A stretch of DNA of 64,000 nt from Gemmata palustris (GTDB taxonomy: Bacteria > Planctomycetota > Planctomycetia > Gemmatales > Gemmataceae), in assembly GCF_017939745.1 (NCBI RefSeq), contig NZ_JAGKQQ010000001.1:7517299-7581298 (forward strand). The letters run 5' to 3'. The notes beneath the pieces were generated by a model, which was not told the origin of the DNA, searched no databases, and saw only the letters and a program-made list of their open reading frames with translations. This document shows, piece by piece, positions 18,891 through 27,163 of the stretch (within the stretch, counting starts at the first letter, position 1; every line of letters begins with the position of its first letter). Made by a program: the position numbers and the translations under genes.

Positions 18891-19496
18891 ATGTTGCGCG
18901 CGATCCGTTCGGTGTTGGGTGCGGCGGCGGTCCTGTTCGGCGGCGCGGTGTTCGCGCAACCGAAAGATGCGCCACAGGCCGAAGGGTACTTCCCGCTCAA
19001 GAAGAACACGACGTGGACCTACAAGGTCGGCGACAACGAGGTGAAGGTCCATGTCGCGAAGTCCGACAAGGTCGGCACCGAGGACCACTTCCAGGTCGAC
19101 ACGAAAGTGGGCACAGAAGTGAAGATGACCGAAGTGTACGTCATCAAAGCGGACGGCGTGTACCGCACCAAAGTGAAGGAAGACAAGCTCGACCCGCCCG
19201 TGAAGGTGCTCGCGCTCCCGATCAAGAAGGACGCGACCTGGGACATCAACAGTAAGGTCGGCACGCAGACCATCAAGGGCACGATGAAGGTGCTCAACGA
19301 CAAGGAAGAGATCACGACGCCCGCCGGCAAGTTCACGACGGTGTTCGTCGAGGGTAAGGACATGGACATTGCCGGGGCGAAGACCACCGTGCGCCTGTGG
19401 TTCGCCAAGGAGCGCGGCATCGTGAAGGAGGAATTCATCCTCCAGTCCAACGAAGTCGTGAAGCTCGAACTGAGCAAGTACGAAGAAGGCAAGTAA
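18891..19496 (+). CDS. Small exported protein of unknown function
   Basis: A 201-residue protein with a signal peptide (residues 1-22, ending VFAQ). The mature part is Lys-rich and beta-patterned: YFPLKKNTTWTYKVGDNEVK at its start and TTPAGKFTTVFVEGKDMD later. This arrangement resembles planctomycete proteins that begin with a 'YFPLKKGTTWTY' motif and is reminiscent of DUF3108-like lipocalin-type folds, but I cannot assign a family with confidence. A possible -10 box TATATT lies near 18840. It is preceded directly by the ISAs1 insertion. Confidence 0.78.
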   Translation: MLRAIRSVLGAAAVLFGGAVFAQPKDAPQAEGYFPLKKNTTWTYKVGDNEVKVHVAKSDKVGTEDHFQVDTKVGTEVKMTEVYVIKADGVYRTKVKEDKLDPPVKVLALPIKKDATWDINSKVGTQTIKGTMKVLNDKEEITTPAGKFTTVFVEGKDMDIAGAKTTVRLWFAKERGIVKEEFILQSNEVVKLELSKYEEGK

Positions 19497-19503
19497 GGTC
19501 TTA

Positions 19504-19548
19504 GGCGACCGGCCGGTGTGCAGAGCGTTCTTAGTACCGGCCGGCCAC
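19504..19548. repeat. Partial palindrome, GGCCGGTGTG family
   Basis: GGCGACCGGCCGGTGTG and TACCGGCCGGCCACC form a short imperfect inverted repeat sharing its core with those at 7506 and 16129. It lies directly after the stop of the small exported protein. Confidence 0.5.
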
Positions 19549-19739
19549 CCGACTTCGGGCCTTCGCCTGCGTGCCGCAGGCACGACACAAACATTCCCCG
19601 ATGGTCACGCATACGTCACCGGTCGCGGTCCAACGGCACGACCGGTGAGTTCTGCATCACATCGAGTCTCGGCATTTCGTCCTTTGGGTAACTCCTCATC
19701 AACGCTGGCCTGATCTTTGTGCTGCCGAGTGACGGGATT

Positions 19740-20130
19740 TCGTCGCCCGTGTGCGCGATCTGAACAACTCAAGAGCGGCGAAGGCGATTGCGGCCCGGTC
19801 TCGCGCACCGCGTGGTACGTGCAAGTAGCGCGCACGAACGGCTTCACCGGTCCCGTGAAAGTGGACGTGCGGGGCTGCTCGCGGGCATTTCTGTGAATAC
19901 GCTCACGATCTCTGCGAATATGACTCAGAACTTGCTCGTAGTGAGCGCCGCGAAGGACGCCAAAGTGGACGCTTCGGTGGTGCAGATTCGGTACTGCCAC
20001 GATCAATGAGCGGGGCGAACCTGTCTCACTCGATCCGAACGCTCCGGAATCCGCCGACGTACAGGATTTGTCGCAATCAACTTCGTGGTGAAAATCGGGT
20101 ACGTGAGCGAAGTGATCTGGGTAACTGTGA
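19740..20130 (+). pseudogene. Remnant of a large PPC-type secreted protein gene
   Basis: Short protein-like pieces appear in successive frames: VARVRDLNN, then SRTAWYVQVARTNGFTGPVK, then VNTLTISANMTQNLLVVSAA. They resemble the inner part of planctomycete PPC-domain proteins (ARxNGFTGPVKVDV, LTIxANMTQ, LLVVSAAKDAK). Stops separate the pieces and no start or end is seen. The rest of the gap 19549-20195 shows nothing I recognise. Confidence 0.5.
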
Positions 20131-20195
20131 AGAAGTAACGCCCTGGAACCGCGGCTTACTCACCTGCGAGCGGTGCATTGTAACCACTGTAAGGC

Positions 20196-20223
20196 TTGAG
20201 GATCGGGCACCGGCGCGGATAAT
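20196..20223 (+). promoter_or_regulatory. Possible sigma-70 promoter of the kinase gene
   Basis: TTGAGG (20196-20201), a 16-bp spacer and GATAAT (20218-20223) lie 33 bp before the ATG at 20256. Confidence 0.4.
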
Positions 20224-20255
20224 GGCTGTTCGCCCCGCCCGCGCGTGCCGCACCA

Positions 20256-23200
20256 ATGGTCTTAACCTGCCCCCGCTGTCACCGCTCCCTGTCGTCCGTG
20301 TCCGCGGACGCCCCGCCGATGTTTTGCATGTACTGCGGGCAGAAACTCACCGACAGCTCGCGGCCGTCGTCTGAAACGTACACGCAGACGTTCACTCCCA
20401 ACGCCGACCAGGGATATTCGGGAATCGATGACGACGTGCCGCCCGCACAGGAGTCGGCCCCGGAAGAAGTCGGCGGGTACAAGCTCGTTAAGATGCTCGG
20501 CGCGGGTGGGATGGGCACCGTGTACGAAGCGGAAGCGCCCGGCTCCGGGCACCGCGTCGCGGTGAAACTGCTTTCGTCGCGGCTCGCGTCCAACCCGTCA
20601 TCCGTCGAGCGGTTCCGCCAGGAGGGGCGGCTCGCGAGTCAGCTCGCGCACCCGCGCTGCGTGTTCGTGCTGTCCGCCGATACCGAGAACGGCCGGCCGT
20701 ACATCGTGATGGAGCTGATGCCGGGCCGCACACTCAAAGACCTCGTTGACGAGCGCGGGCCGCTGACCCAACACGAAGCCATCGCACGAACGCTGGACAT
20801 CATCGACGGGCTCAGTGAAGCGCACCGCGTCGGCATGATTCACCGCGACGTGAAGCCGTCCAACTGCTTCCTCACCGCCGATGATCGCGTGAAAGTCGGT
20901 GACTTCGGGCTATCGAAGTCGCTCGCGGGCACGGGACGCAACCACCTTACGCAGACCGGCGCGTTCCTGGGGACGGTGCTGTTCGCGTCGCCCGAACAGA
21001 TTCGGGGCGAACCGCTCGACTACGGTTCGGACGTGTACTCGGTCGCGGCCACGCTGTACTTCCTGCTCACCGGCCAGGCCCCGTTCCACCACGAGAGCGC
21101 GGCGACCGCTCTCGCGAAGGCGATCTCCGATCCGCCGCCCCGGGTTCGTGTCAAGCGCCCGGACGTCTCCGCGCAGCTCGAAACCGTCATCCTGCGAGGG
21201 CTGGAACGCGACCGCTCGCGCCGGTGGCAGACGCTCGACGACTTGCGCGAGGCGCTCGTCGATCTGCTCCCCGAACGTCAGCGCCCGGCCCGCCCGCGCG
21301 TCCTCGTCGCGGCGTACATCCTCGACCGTATCCTGCTCACGTTCCTGATTTTCCCGGCCGAGGTGGTCCGCATCTGGCTGGAGGGTTCGCGATCCGGGAA
21401 GATCGATGTTTTCGAGCTGCGCTGGCTCGCGGTCGGCCTTCTGTTCGCGTACTTCGGCCTCACCGAAGGGCTGCTCGGCGCCACGCCGGGGAAGTGGCTC
21501 CTCGGGCTGCGGGTCTCGCGCGTGGGGCAGACCGGTCCCCCCGGGATCGGCCGCGCGCTGGTCCGCGTGTTCGCGTTTCACGCGCTGTTCGTGGGGATGT
21601 TCTTCGTACCGGAAGAACTGGTCCGCTGGTTCGGCCCCGGGATCGGCGGGGTGCTCGGCGGCGGCTCGGCCCTCGCGTGCGTCGCCGCGATGCTGCTCCA
21701 GGTGCGGAAGAAGTGGAGCTTTCGCGGGGTGCATGATTTCGTGAGCGGGTGCCGCGTTACGCAGAAGCCACTGGGGGCGCGCAAACTGCGACTCGGGGTG
21801 CGCCAGCCGACCCCGCTCCAGACGCTGCTCCCGCCCCCGAGCGACGCGCTGCCCGAAGTTGTGGGCGGGTACATCGTTCGCGGGCGCCTTTCGGTCGAGC
21901 AGACCGGCGAACAGGTGTGGCTTGCTGAAGACCGCTCGCTCGGGCGCAGTGTGCTCCTCTGGCTGCGGCCGTGGGGCACCCTCACACTCAGTGCCGACCC
22001 GGCGCGCCCGACGCGCTTGCGGCGCGTGGGTAGCGGGGCGCTCGGGTGGGGCGGGGCCGCGTTCGACTGGACCGCGTTCGCGGCGCCGCTCGGTGGCCCG
22101 CTCGTCGAGGCGGTTCGCCCCGGGTACCCGCTGCCGTGGGCCGACGCCCGCTACGTGCTCGAACAACTGGTGGAAGAGTTCCGCGCTGCGGAGGTCGAAG
22201 AATCGGTTCCCCCGCGCCTCGCGCTCGATCACATTTGGGTCGAACCGAACGGGCGCGTGCAGGTGCTCGATTTCCCACTGTGTGCGACGCACTACGGTCC
22301 CAATGAACCGCTGGCCGTACTGCGCGAGGCCGCGTCGTTCGTGCTGGAGGGGCACCCGCGATCGAGTCGCGGCCCGGTGCGCGCTCCGCTCCCGGCGCAC
22401 GCGGGGCGCGTATTAAACCAGTTATTTGAGACCGAGCCGCCGCTGGCGGAGTTTCAGAAAGAACTGGCCGAAACGCACGCCCAGCAGCCGGAAGTAACCG
22501 CCCAGGTACGTGCCGCGCACCTGGGTATTCAGGCCGCGCTCCTGGCGCTGCCCGTGGCGACCATGTTCGCGATCTCCTTCATGCTCTCGCTGTTCATGGC
22601 GTTCGAGTCCACGTTGCAGGCCCAGCGCGCGAAACAGGCGGCCGAGGTTCTGGCGCAACCGGACGCACTTGCCAAACTGCCGGACGCGGCGACTCCGGAA
22701 CTCGCGGTGGCGCTCAGCAACCCGCGCGCGAAATCGCGCGTGAACGACCTCGTCGAGCGCACGCGGGCGGAAGCCGAAGTCCGGCGCGCGCAATTATTCC
22801 GCCCGCAGCGCCTCATCCTGGAGCAAACGGGTGCGGACCGCGCCGTGTTCTCTCCGGGCGCGGTGGAGCCCGTGCTCCTGTGGGCCGGCGCGCCGAACGA
22901 TTCACCGCGCTCGCGCACCCGCGCGCCGTGGGTCTCGGTCGTACCGGTCGTCTCGGTGGTATTTGCGCTCGTCCCGGTGGGCTTAGTGTTCTTTGCGGGA
23001 GCGACTCGTCGGGGGCCGTCGATGGTGCTGGCGGGCATCGCCATTGTTCGCGCGGACGGGCGCCCGGCGTACCGGCGGCAGTGTTCGTTCCGCGCCGGGC
23101 TGGTGTGGTTCCCGATTACGGCGCTGCTACTCGGCGCAATCCTGCTGCAAGTTTACGCGCCCGACGCGATGTACTTGGCGGCCGTGCTGTGGCTCCTCGC

Positions 23201-23297
23201 GGCCGCGCTGCTGCCGGTGTACGCGGTGATCGCACTGCGGTTCCCGGCGCGCCCGCCGCAGGACCGGCTCGCGGGTACGTACCTCGTTCCGGTGTAG
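20256..23297 (+). CDS. Membrane Ser/Thr kinase with RDD, pseudokinase and second RDD regions
   Basis: A 1013-residue multi-domain protein. A zinc ribbon comes first (CPRC at 5-8, CMYC at 24-27). A Ser/Thr kinase domain follows at about 75-335: LGAGGMGTVY, lysine K104 in VAVKLL, HRDVKPSN at 196-203, DFGLSKS at 216-222 and SPEQIRG. A transmembrane RDD domain follows (about 347-500, AAYILDRILLTFLIFPAEVV). Then a second kinase-like domain (about 530-700, GGYIVRGRLSVEQTGEQVWL) has LALDHIWVEPNGRVQVLDFP where HRD and DFG would stand, so it should be catalytically dead. A hydrophobic segment near 760-785 and a C-terminal RDD-like region (about 905-1000, ADGRPAYRRQCSFRAGLVWF) end it. It probably phosphorylates cytosolic targets in response to an envelope state. 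Confidence 0.87.
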   Translation: MVLTCPRCHRSLSSVSADAPPMFCMYCGQKLTDSSRPSSETYTQTFTPNADQGYSGIDDDVPPAQESAPEEVGGYKLVKMLGAGGMGTVYEAEAPGSGHRVAVKLLSSRLASNPSSVERFRQEGRLASQLAHPRCVFVLSADTENGRPYIVMELMPGRTLKDLVDERGPLTQHEAIARTLDIIDGLSEAHRVGMIHRDVKPSNCFLTADDRVKVGDFGLSKSLAGTGRNHLTQTGAFLGTVLFASPEQIRGEPLDYGSDVYSVAATLYFLLTGQAPFHHESAATALAKAISDPPPRVRVKRPDVSAQLETVILRGLERDRSRRWQTLDDLREALVDLLPERQRPARPRVLVAAYILDRILLTFLIFPAEVVRIWLEGSRSGKIDVFELRWLAVGLLFAYFGLTEGLLGATPGKWLLGLRVSRVGQTGPPGIGRALVRVFAFHALFVGMFFVPEELVRWFGPGIGGVLGGGSALACVAAMLLQVRKKWSFRGVHDFVSGCRVTQKPLGARKLRLGVRQPTPLQTLLPPPSDALPEVVGGYIVRGRLSVEQTGEQVWLAEDRSLGRSVLLWLRPWGTLTLSADPARPTRLRRVGSGALGWGGAAFDWTAFAAPLGGPLVEAVRPGYPLPWADARYVLEQLVEEFRAAEVEESVPPRLALDHIWVEPNGRVQVLDFPLCATHYGPNEPLAVLREAASFVLEGHPRSSRGPVRAPLPAHAGRVLNQLFETEPPLAEFQKELAETHAQQPEVTAQVRAAHLGIQAALLALPVATMFAISFMLSLFMAFESTLQAQRAKQAAEVLAQPDALAKLPDAATPELAVALSNPRAKSRVNDLVERTRAEAEVRRAQLFRPQRLILEQTGADRAVFSPGAVEPVLLWAGAPNDSPRSRTRAPWVSVVPVVSVVFALVPVGLVFFAGATRRGPSMVLAGIAIVRADGRPAYRRQCSFRAGLVWFPITALLLGAILLQVYAPDAMYLAAVLWLLAAALLPVYAVIALRFPARPPQDRLAGTYLVPV

Positions 23298-23359
23298 GGC
23301 GAACCCGGAGCCCGGAAAGGAGCCCGGGGTTGAAACCCTGTGGTCCTGGCGGTGCGTTA

Positions 23360-24046
23360 CTACTTCAGCTCTTTGATCCACACGTTGCGGAAATCGACGC
23401 GGATGTTGTAGCTCTGGAACCCGATGTGCCCCTTGGTGCGCTCCAGGCCGGGGTGTTTGTCGAATTTCTTCTTGTAGTCGTCCAGGTTCGCGTTCACCAG
23501 CTCCACGTCGTTGTGGACGACCGTCACCTTGCGCCCGTCGCAGACGACCTTCACGGTGTTCCACTCGCCGATCGCCTTGTTCTTCGCCTCCTTCGCGGGC
23601 TGCACGTCGTAGATGGAACCGGTGTGCTGGTAGCCGGCCAGCTTCGACTTGTTGACCGACTCCCAGCCCTCGTCGTCGATGAGCTGAATTTCCATGCCGG
23701 CGTAGGCCGGGTCGCCCTTTTCCGGGGTGCGGATGCCGACACCACTGTTGCCGCCCGCCTTCGCCCACTTGTACTCGCACCGGAACTCGAAGTTGGCGTA
23801 CTCCTTCTCGGTCAGCAGGTAGCCGCCCCCGCCGCTCTTGCAAACGATCACGCCGCTCTCGGTGCCCCACGCTTCGGCCTTACCGCCGCTCACCTTCCAC
23901 CCGTCGAGGCTCGTGCCGTTGAAGAGATTCGTGAACCCCGCGGGTGGCTCGATCGGCTTCTCGGTGGCCTTGGGTTTCTCGTCCGCGCGCAGGCCCGCCG
24001 CGCATACCACGACCGCGAGCGCACCGAATTGTAACGCGATTCGCAT
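23360..24046 (-). CDS. Secreted DUF1080 (3-keto-disaccharide hydrolase) protein
   Basis: The start at 24046 follows a TAAGGAGC sequence and gives a signal peptide (MRIALQFGALAVVVCAAGLR). The 228-residue product is a single DUF1080/PF06439 domain, a LamG-like jelly roll: FTNLFNGTSLDGWKVSGGKA near the start, FEFRCEYKWAKAGGNSGVGI, GYQHTGSIYDV in the middle, and RTKGHIGFQSYNIRVDFRNV at the end. Members of this family are found in planctomycetes and Bacteroidetes, often in carbohydrate breakdown; some cleave 3-keto-glycosides. The substrate here cannot be told from sequence. Confidence 0.88.
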   Translation of the reverse strand: MRIALQFGALAVVVCAAGLRADEKPKATEKPIEPPAGFTNLFNGTSLDGWKVSGGKAEAWGTESGVIVCKSGGGGYLLTEKEYANFEFRCEYKWAKAGGNSGVGIRTPEKGDPAYAGMEIQLIDDEGWESVNKSKLAGYQHTGSIYDVQPAKEAKNKAIGEWNTVKVVCDGRKVTVVHNDVELVNANLDDYKKKFDKHPGLERTKGHIGFQSYNIRVDFRNVWIKELK

Positions 24047-24142
24047 GAAGAAGCTCCTTATGTGGGGTGGTCCGCACGACATCTTACCCGCCGCGCGTAG
24101 AATGGTCAGCGAAATGCTAATAGATCGCGAGTTGGGGAGCAC

Positions 24143-24502
24143 ATGCGCCGATTCATGATGAAGTCGAAGCTGCACCGGGCGACGGTGACGGAAACGAACG
24201 TCGAGTACGAGGGCAGCCTGACGATCGACACGAACTTGCTCGAGGCCGCGGACATCTTGCCGCACGAGCAGATCCACGTGTGGGACGTGACCAACGGGAC
24301 GCGCCTCGTCACTTACGCACTCGAAGGGCCGCGGGGCAGCGGGGTGATCTGTGTGAACGGGGCCGGTGCGCACCTGATCCGCACCGGCGACGTGGTAATC
24401 ATCGCGACGTTCGCGGAGTACGAGGACGCGGACGCCCGGGGGCACCAACCGCGGGTCGTGTTCATCGACCGCGGGAACACGATCAAGGGCACGGTATCGT
24501 GA
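24143..24502 (+). CDS. panD: Aspartate 1-decarboxylase
   Basis: Makes beta-alanine from aspartate for pantothenate and CoA synthesis. With the ATG at 24143 the self-processing site is G24-S25 (YEGSLTID), the same position as in E. coli PanD. Serine 25 becomes the pyruvoyl cofactor. K9 ([13 protein letters not shown]) and the GAGAHL region are also in place. Length (119) is normal. It is divergent from the DUF1080 gene and convergent with the next gene, so it appears to be a single-gene unit. Confidence 0.96.
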   Translation: MRRFMMKSKLHRATVTETNVEYEGSLTIDTNLLEAADILPHEQIHVWDVTNGTRLVTYALEGPRGSGVICVNGAGAHLIRTGDVVIIATFAEYEDADARGHQPRVVFIDRGNTIKGTVS

Positions 24503-24518
24503 AGCCGGGTTCGTCCCG

Positions 24519-25781
24519 TTACGCGCCCGGCACGGGTTGGCGCTCCCCCGCGAGTGAGCGAGGCGCGGACGGGAGCGGGGGTGGCTCCGGGGCGACTGGT
24601 CCCAGGAGCACGAGCAGCGCAAACGTCAGCGCCCCGGCGGGGCGGTAGAAATCGAACACCGGGTTCGTGCTACTGATCGGAATCGTCTGAATCACCAAGA
24701 ACAACACGGCGGTCCGGCCCCACACCGGGCGCCGGGCGGTGAACAAATCGCGTACCCACGGTACGGCGATTACGAGCACCAGCAGTTCATACGCCAATAC
24801 CTGGCTGCACACGACCGCGCCCGAAGCGGCCGCCGCGCACGCCCAGGTCGTCGATGGACGGCCCCCTGCCGCGCACCGACCGAGCACCAGCCCGCCCCAC
24901 ACGAGGTAGCCGGCGAGCGTCGTGGCCGCGCTCAGTTCGATGAGCGGGCCGCCGCACGAGACGAGAAGTCGGTTCCAGCTCGTAATTTGTGGGTTACGTT
25001 CCGCCTGGTTGTACAGCACGGCCTTGTGACCGGTCGGGAGGTAGTCGAAGTAATCCTTCAGGAACAGTGGCGAGCCGCCCACGATGGTCGCACCGACCAG
25101 GTTCAAACCGGCGACCAGCGCGACCAGTGCCGCAGCGCGTTTCCAGCCACCGAGGTACCACGCGAGCGGAACGAGTGGCAGCGCAACGTGCGGCTTCACG
25201 AACGCCACGGACCACAGAACCACACCAAGTGTCAGTCGGTTGCGCGAAAAGCACCACAACCCTGCTGCCACGCACCCGATCGAAACGATTGTGACTTGCC
25301 CGACGACGACGATCGCCAGTGCGAGCGGGTTCAGCACGAGCAAGAACGACACGATCGGCCGCAGCGGTCCCGCGCGAACGGGAGCGAGATCGCCCGCGTC
25401 GGGTTTGCGGAACAGGTCCGGTAGAGTCACGATTGCGGCCGCGGCGAGACCGAGCGCGACGCCCCAGGCAACCTTTGCCGCCGGCCACGCGAGTGCCGTG
25501 AACGGCGCGAACGCGAGCACGGCCATTGGCGGGAGGAAGTACCCGCAGTTGAGAACGAAGCTGTCTTCCCGCGGGTCATCGTCCGGGAACTGCGCCGATG
25601 CGATCTGCCGAATGAGTGCAATGTTGTAGGGCGATTCGCCGCGCAGCCCGAGTTCCGAGCCGGCGCGGTAGATGAAGAAATCGGGGAAGTTGTTCGTCGC
25701 CAAAGCTTGATAGATCCCCAAGGCGCCGAGCAGCACGGCCGGCGCGAATCGCACCCACGTCGCGGCGCTCGTGTCAAACAC
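24519..25781 (-). CDS. GT87-like (DUF2029) membrane glycosyltransferase
   Basis: A 420-residue polytopic protein with about ten hydrophobic helices. It has the GT87 features: an acidic pair in the first loop (NNFPDFFIYRAGSELGLRGE, with SPYN following) and the helix-loop VAFVKPHVALPLVPLAWYLG, as in polyprenol-phosphate-mannose-dependent mannosyltransferases. It probably transfers a sugar to a lipid- or surface-linked acceptor at the membrane. Its start overlaps the stop of the E2 gene by 8 bp, so it is likely translated from the end of the dehydrogenase transcript, though a metabolic link is not obvious. Confidence 0.75.
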   Translation of the reverse strand: MFDTSAATWVRFAPAVLLGALGIYQALATNNFPDFFIYRAGSELGLRGESPYNIALIRQIASAQFPDDDPREDSFVLNCGYFLPPMAVLAFAPFTALAWPAAKVAWGVALGLAAAAIVTLPDLFRKPDAGDLAPVRAGPLRPIVSFLLVLNPLALAIVVVGQVTIVSIGCVAAGLWCFSRNRLTLGVVLWSVAFVKPHVALPLVPLAWYLGGWKRAAALVALVAGLNLVGATIVGGSPLFLKDYFDYLPTGHKAVLYNQAERNPQITSWNRLLVSCGGPLIELSAATTLAGYLVWGGLVLGRCAAGGRPSTTWACAAAASGAVVCSQVLAYELLVLVIAVPWVRDLFTARRPVWGRTAVLFLVIQTIPISSTNPVFDFYRPAGALTFALLVLLGPVAPEPPPLPSAPRSLAGERQPVPGA

Positions 25782-27096
25782 CGAACGTCTCCGGGAGGAG
25801 CAATACGGCCGGGTTTTGGAGGTACCGCACTACGGCGTTACCGAACGCGGCCCCGATCGCGCCGTCCAGGACGCGGTGATCGAAGGAGAACGACAGGTAC
25901 ACGATGTCCGATGGCTTGAGCGCGCCGTTGGCGTCGTAGAGCGGGCGCTTCACCACCTTACCCACGCCCATGATCCCGACTTCCGGGTGGTTGATGATCG
26001 GCGTGGAGATCAGCCCGCCGATGCCGCCCACCGACGTGACCGTGAACGTGCTCCCGCGCAGGTCGTCGATCTTGCTCTTCCCGGTCTTCGCGTCGTTGCC
26101 CAGGCGCTCGATGTCGGTGGCGATGGTGGCGAGATCCTTTTTGTCCGCGTCCTTAACGACCGGCACCATCAACCCGCTCGGGGCCGCGACCGCGACGCCG
26201 ATGTGGTACTTGTCGTGGAGCACCACTTCCCCCGCGGCCTCGTCGTAAGTGCTGTTGACGACCGGCACTTCTTTGAGTGCCCGCGCCACGGCCTTCACGA
26301 AGAACGCGAGGTAGGTGAGCTTTACGCCGGCCCTCGCGAGCGGCTCGCGGAGCTGGTTCCGCAGCTTCACCACGTCGGTGAGGTCGCACTCGTCGATGTA
26401 CGAGTAGTGCGGAATGTGCTTCTTCGACTCGACCATGTGCTCGGCAATGCGCCGGCGCAAACCGATGAGCTTCTGGCGCGTCCCCGCGATTCCGAAATCG
26501 AGCTTCGATGTGTCCGTTCCGCTCGGTGCGGACGCGGGCCGGGCACTGGCGCTGGGGCGCGGCGCAAGGTACGGCGTGAGGTCGTCGAGCAGGATGCGCC
26601 CGTGCGGGCCGCTGCCGCGAACGTGTGCGAGGTCCACACCGAGTTTGCGCGCGAGCATGCGCACGGAGGGCGCTGCGGGGGGAAGTGTTGTGGTGTGCCC
26701 GTTGGAGGTGCCACTTGCCCCCTCCCCAAGAATGGATGAACCAGAAGCGGGCTTTTGTTTTTCTCCACCTTCCTTCTTGGGGAAGGGGGCCGGGGGGGTA
26801 GGTTGCCTTTCTATCTCCCCCTTCCCTTCAGGGGGGGAGGGGGGAATTGATTTTGCCCCCTCGCCGACCGGGTTGTAACTCAGAATCACCTGCCCGACTT
26901 TGATCTTCGTGCCCGGTGTGGCGCTCAGTGCGGTAATGGTGCCCGCGAACGGCGCCGGGACTTCCATGCTCGCCTTGTCCGACATCACCTCGGCCATCGC
27001 TTGCCCGCGCGCGATCGCGTCGCCGGGGCGCACGAGCCAGCGGGTCAACTCGACTTCGAGCAGCCCTTCGCCGACCGGCGGGAGAGGATAGTCCAT
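25774..27096 (-). CDS. 2-oxoacid dehydrogenase E2 (dihydrolipoamide acyltransferase)
   Basis: A 440-residue acyltransferase. Lipoyl domain: residues 1-75, with lipoyl-lysine K41 in MSDKASMEV. A Pro/Lys/Gly-rich linker covers about 75-140. The peripheral-subunit-binding domain lies near 143-177 (SVRMLARKLGVDLAHVRGSG). The catalytic domain follows, ending with the active-site sequence FSFDHRVLDGAIGAAFGNAV. It accepts the acyl group from E1 and passes it to CoA. It lies downstream of E1-beta and E1-alpha on the same strand. The linker is built partly from palindromic repeat DNA (26717-26845). No E3 gene is in this window. Confidence 0.92.
   Translation of the reverse strand: MDYPLPPVGEGLLEVELTRWLVRPGDAIARGQAMAEVMSDKASMEVPAPFAGTITALSATPGTKIKVGQVILSYNPVGEGAKSIPPSPPEGKGEIERQPTPPAPFPKKEGGEKQKPASGSSILGEGASGTSNGHTTTLPPAAPSVRMLARKLGVDLAHVRGSGPHGRILLDDLTPYLAPRPSASARPASAPSGTDTSKLDFGIAGTRQKLIGLRRRIAEHMVESKKHIPHYSYIDECDLTDVVKLRNQLREPLARAGVKLTYLAFFVKAVARALKEVPVVNSTYDEAAGEVVLHDKYHIGVAVAAPSGLMVPVVKDADKKDLATIATDIERLGNDAKTGKSKIDDLRGSTFTVTSVGGIGGLISTPIINHPEVGIMGVGKVVKRPLYDANGALKPSDIVYLSFSFDHRVLDGAIGAAFGNAVVRYLQNPAVLLLPETFGV
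26717..26845. repeat. Two palindromic repeats inside the E2 linker
   Basis: The first is GCCCCCTCCCCAAG (26717-26730) with CTTGGGGAAGGGGGC (26776-26790), one gap. The second is a C-run/G-run palindrome at about 26814-26845. Read on the minus strand they encode the linker sequence SIPPSPPEGKGE, TPPAPFPKKEGG and SSILGEGA, which is not conserved E2 sequence. Confidence 0.7.
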
Positions 27097-27163
27097 CTGT
27101 TTGCTCCGCTCACAGTGTTCCGCGGGCCGTGCCCACTCGTTGTTCGGTCAAGGGCTAGGTGCC

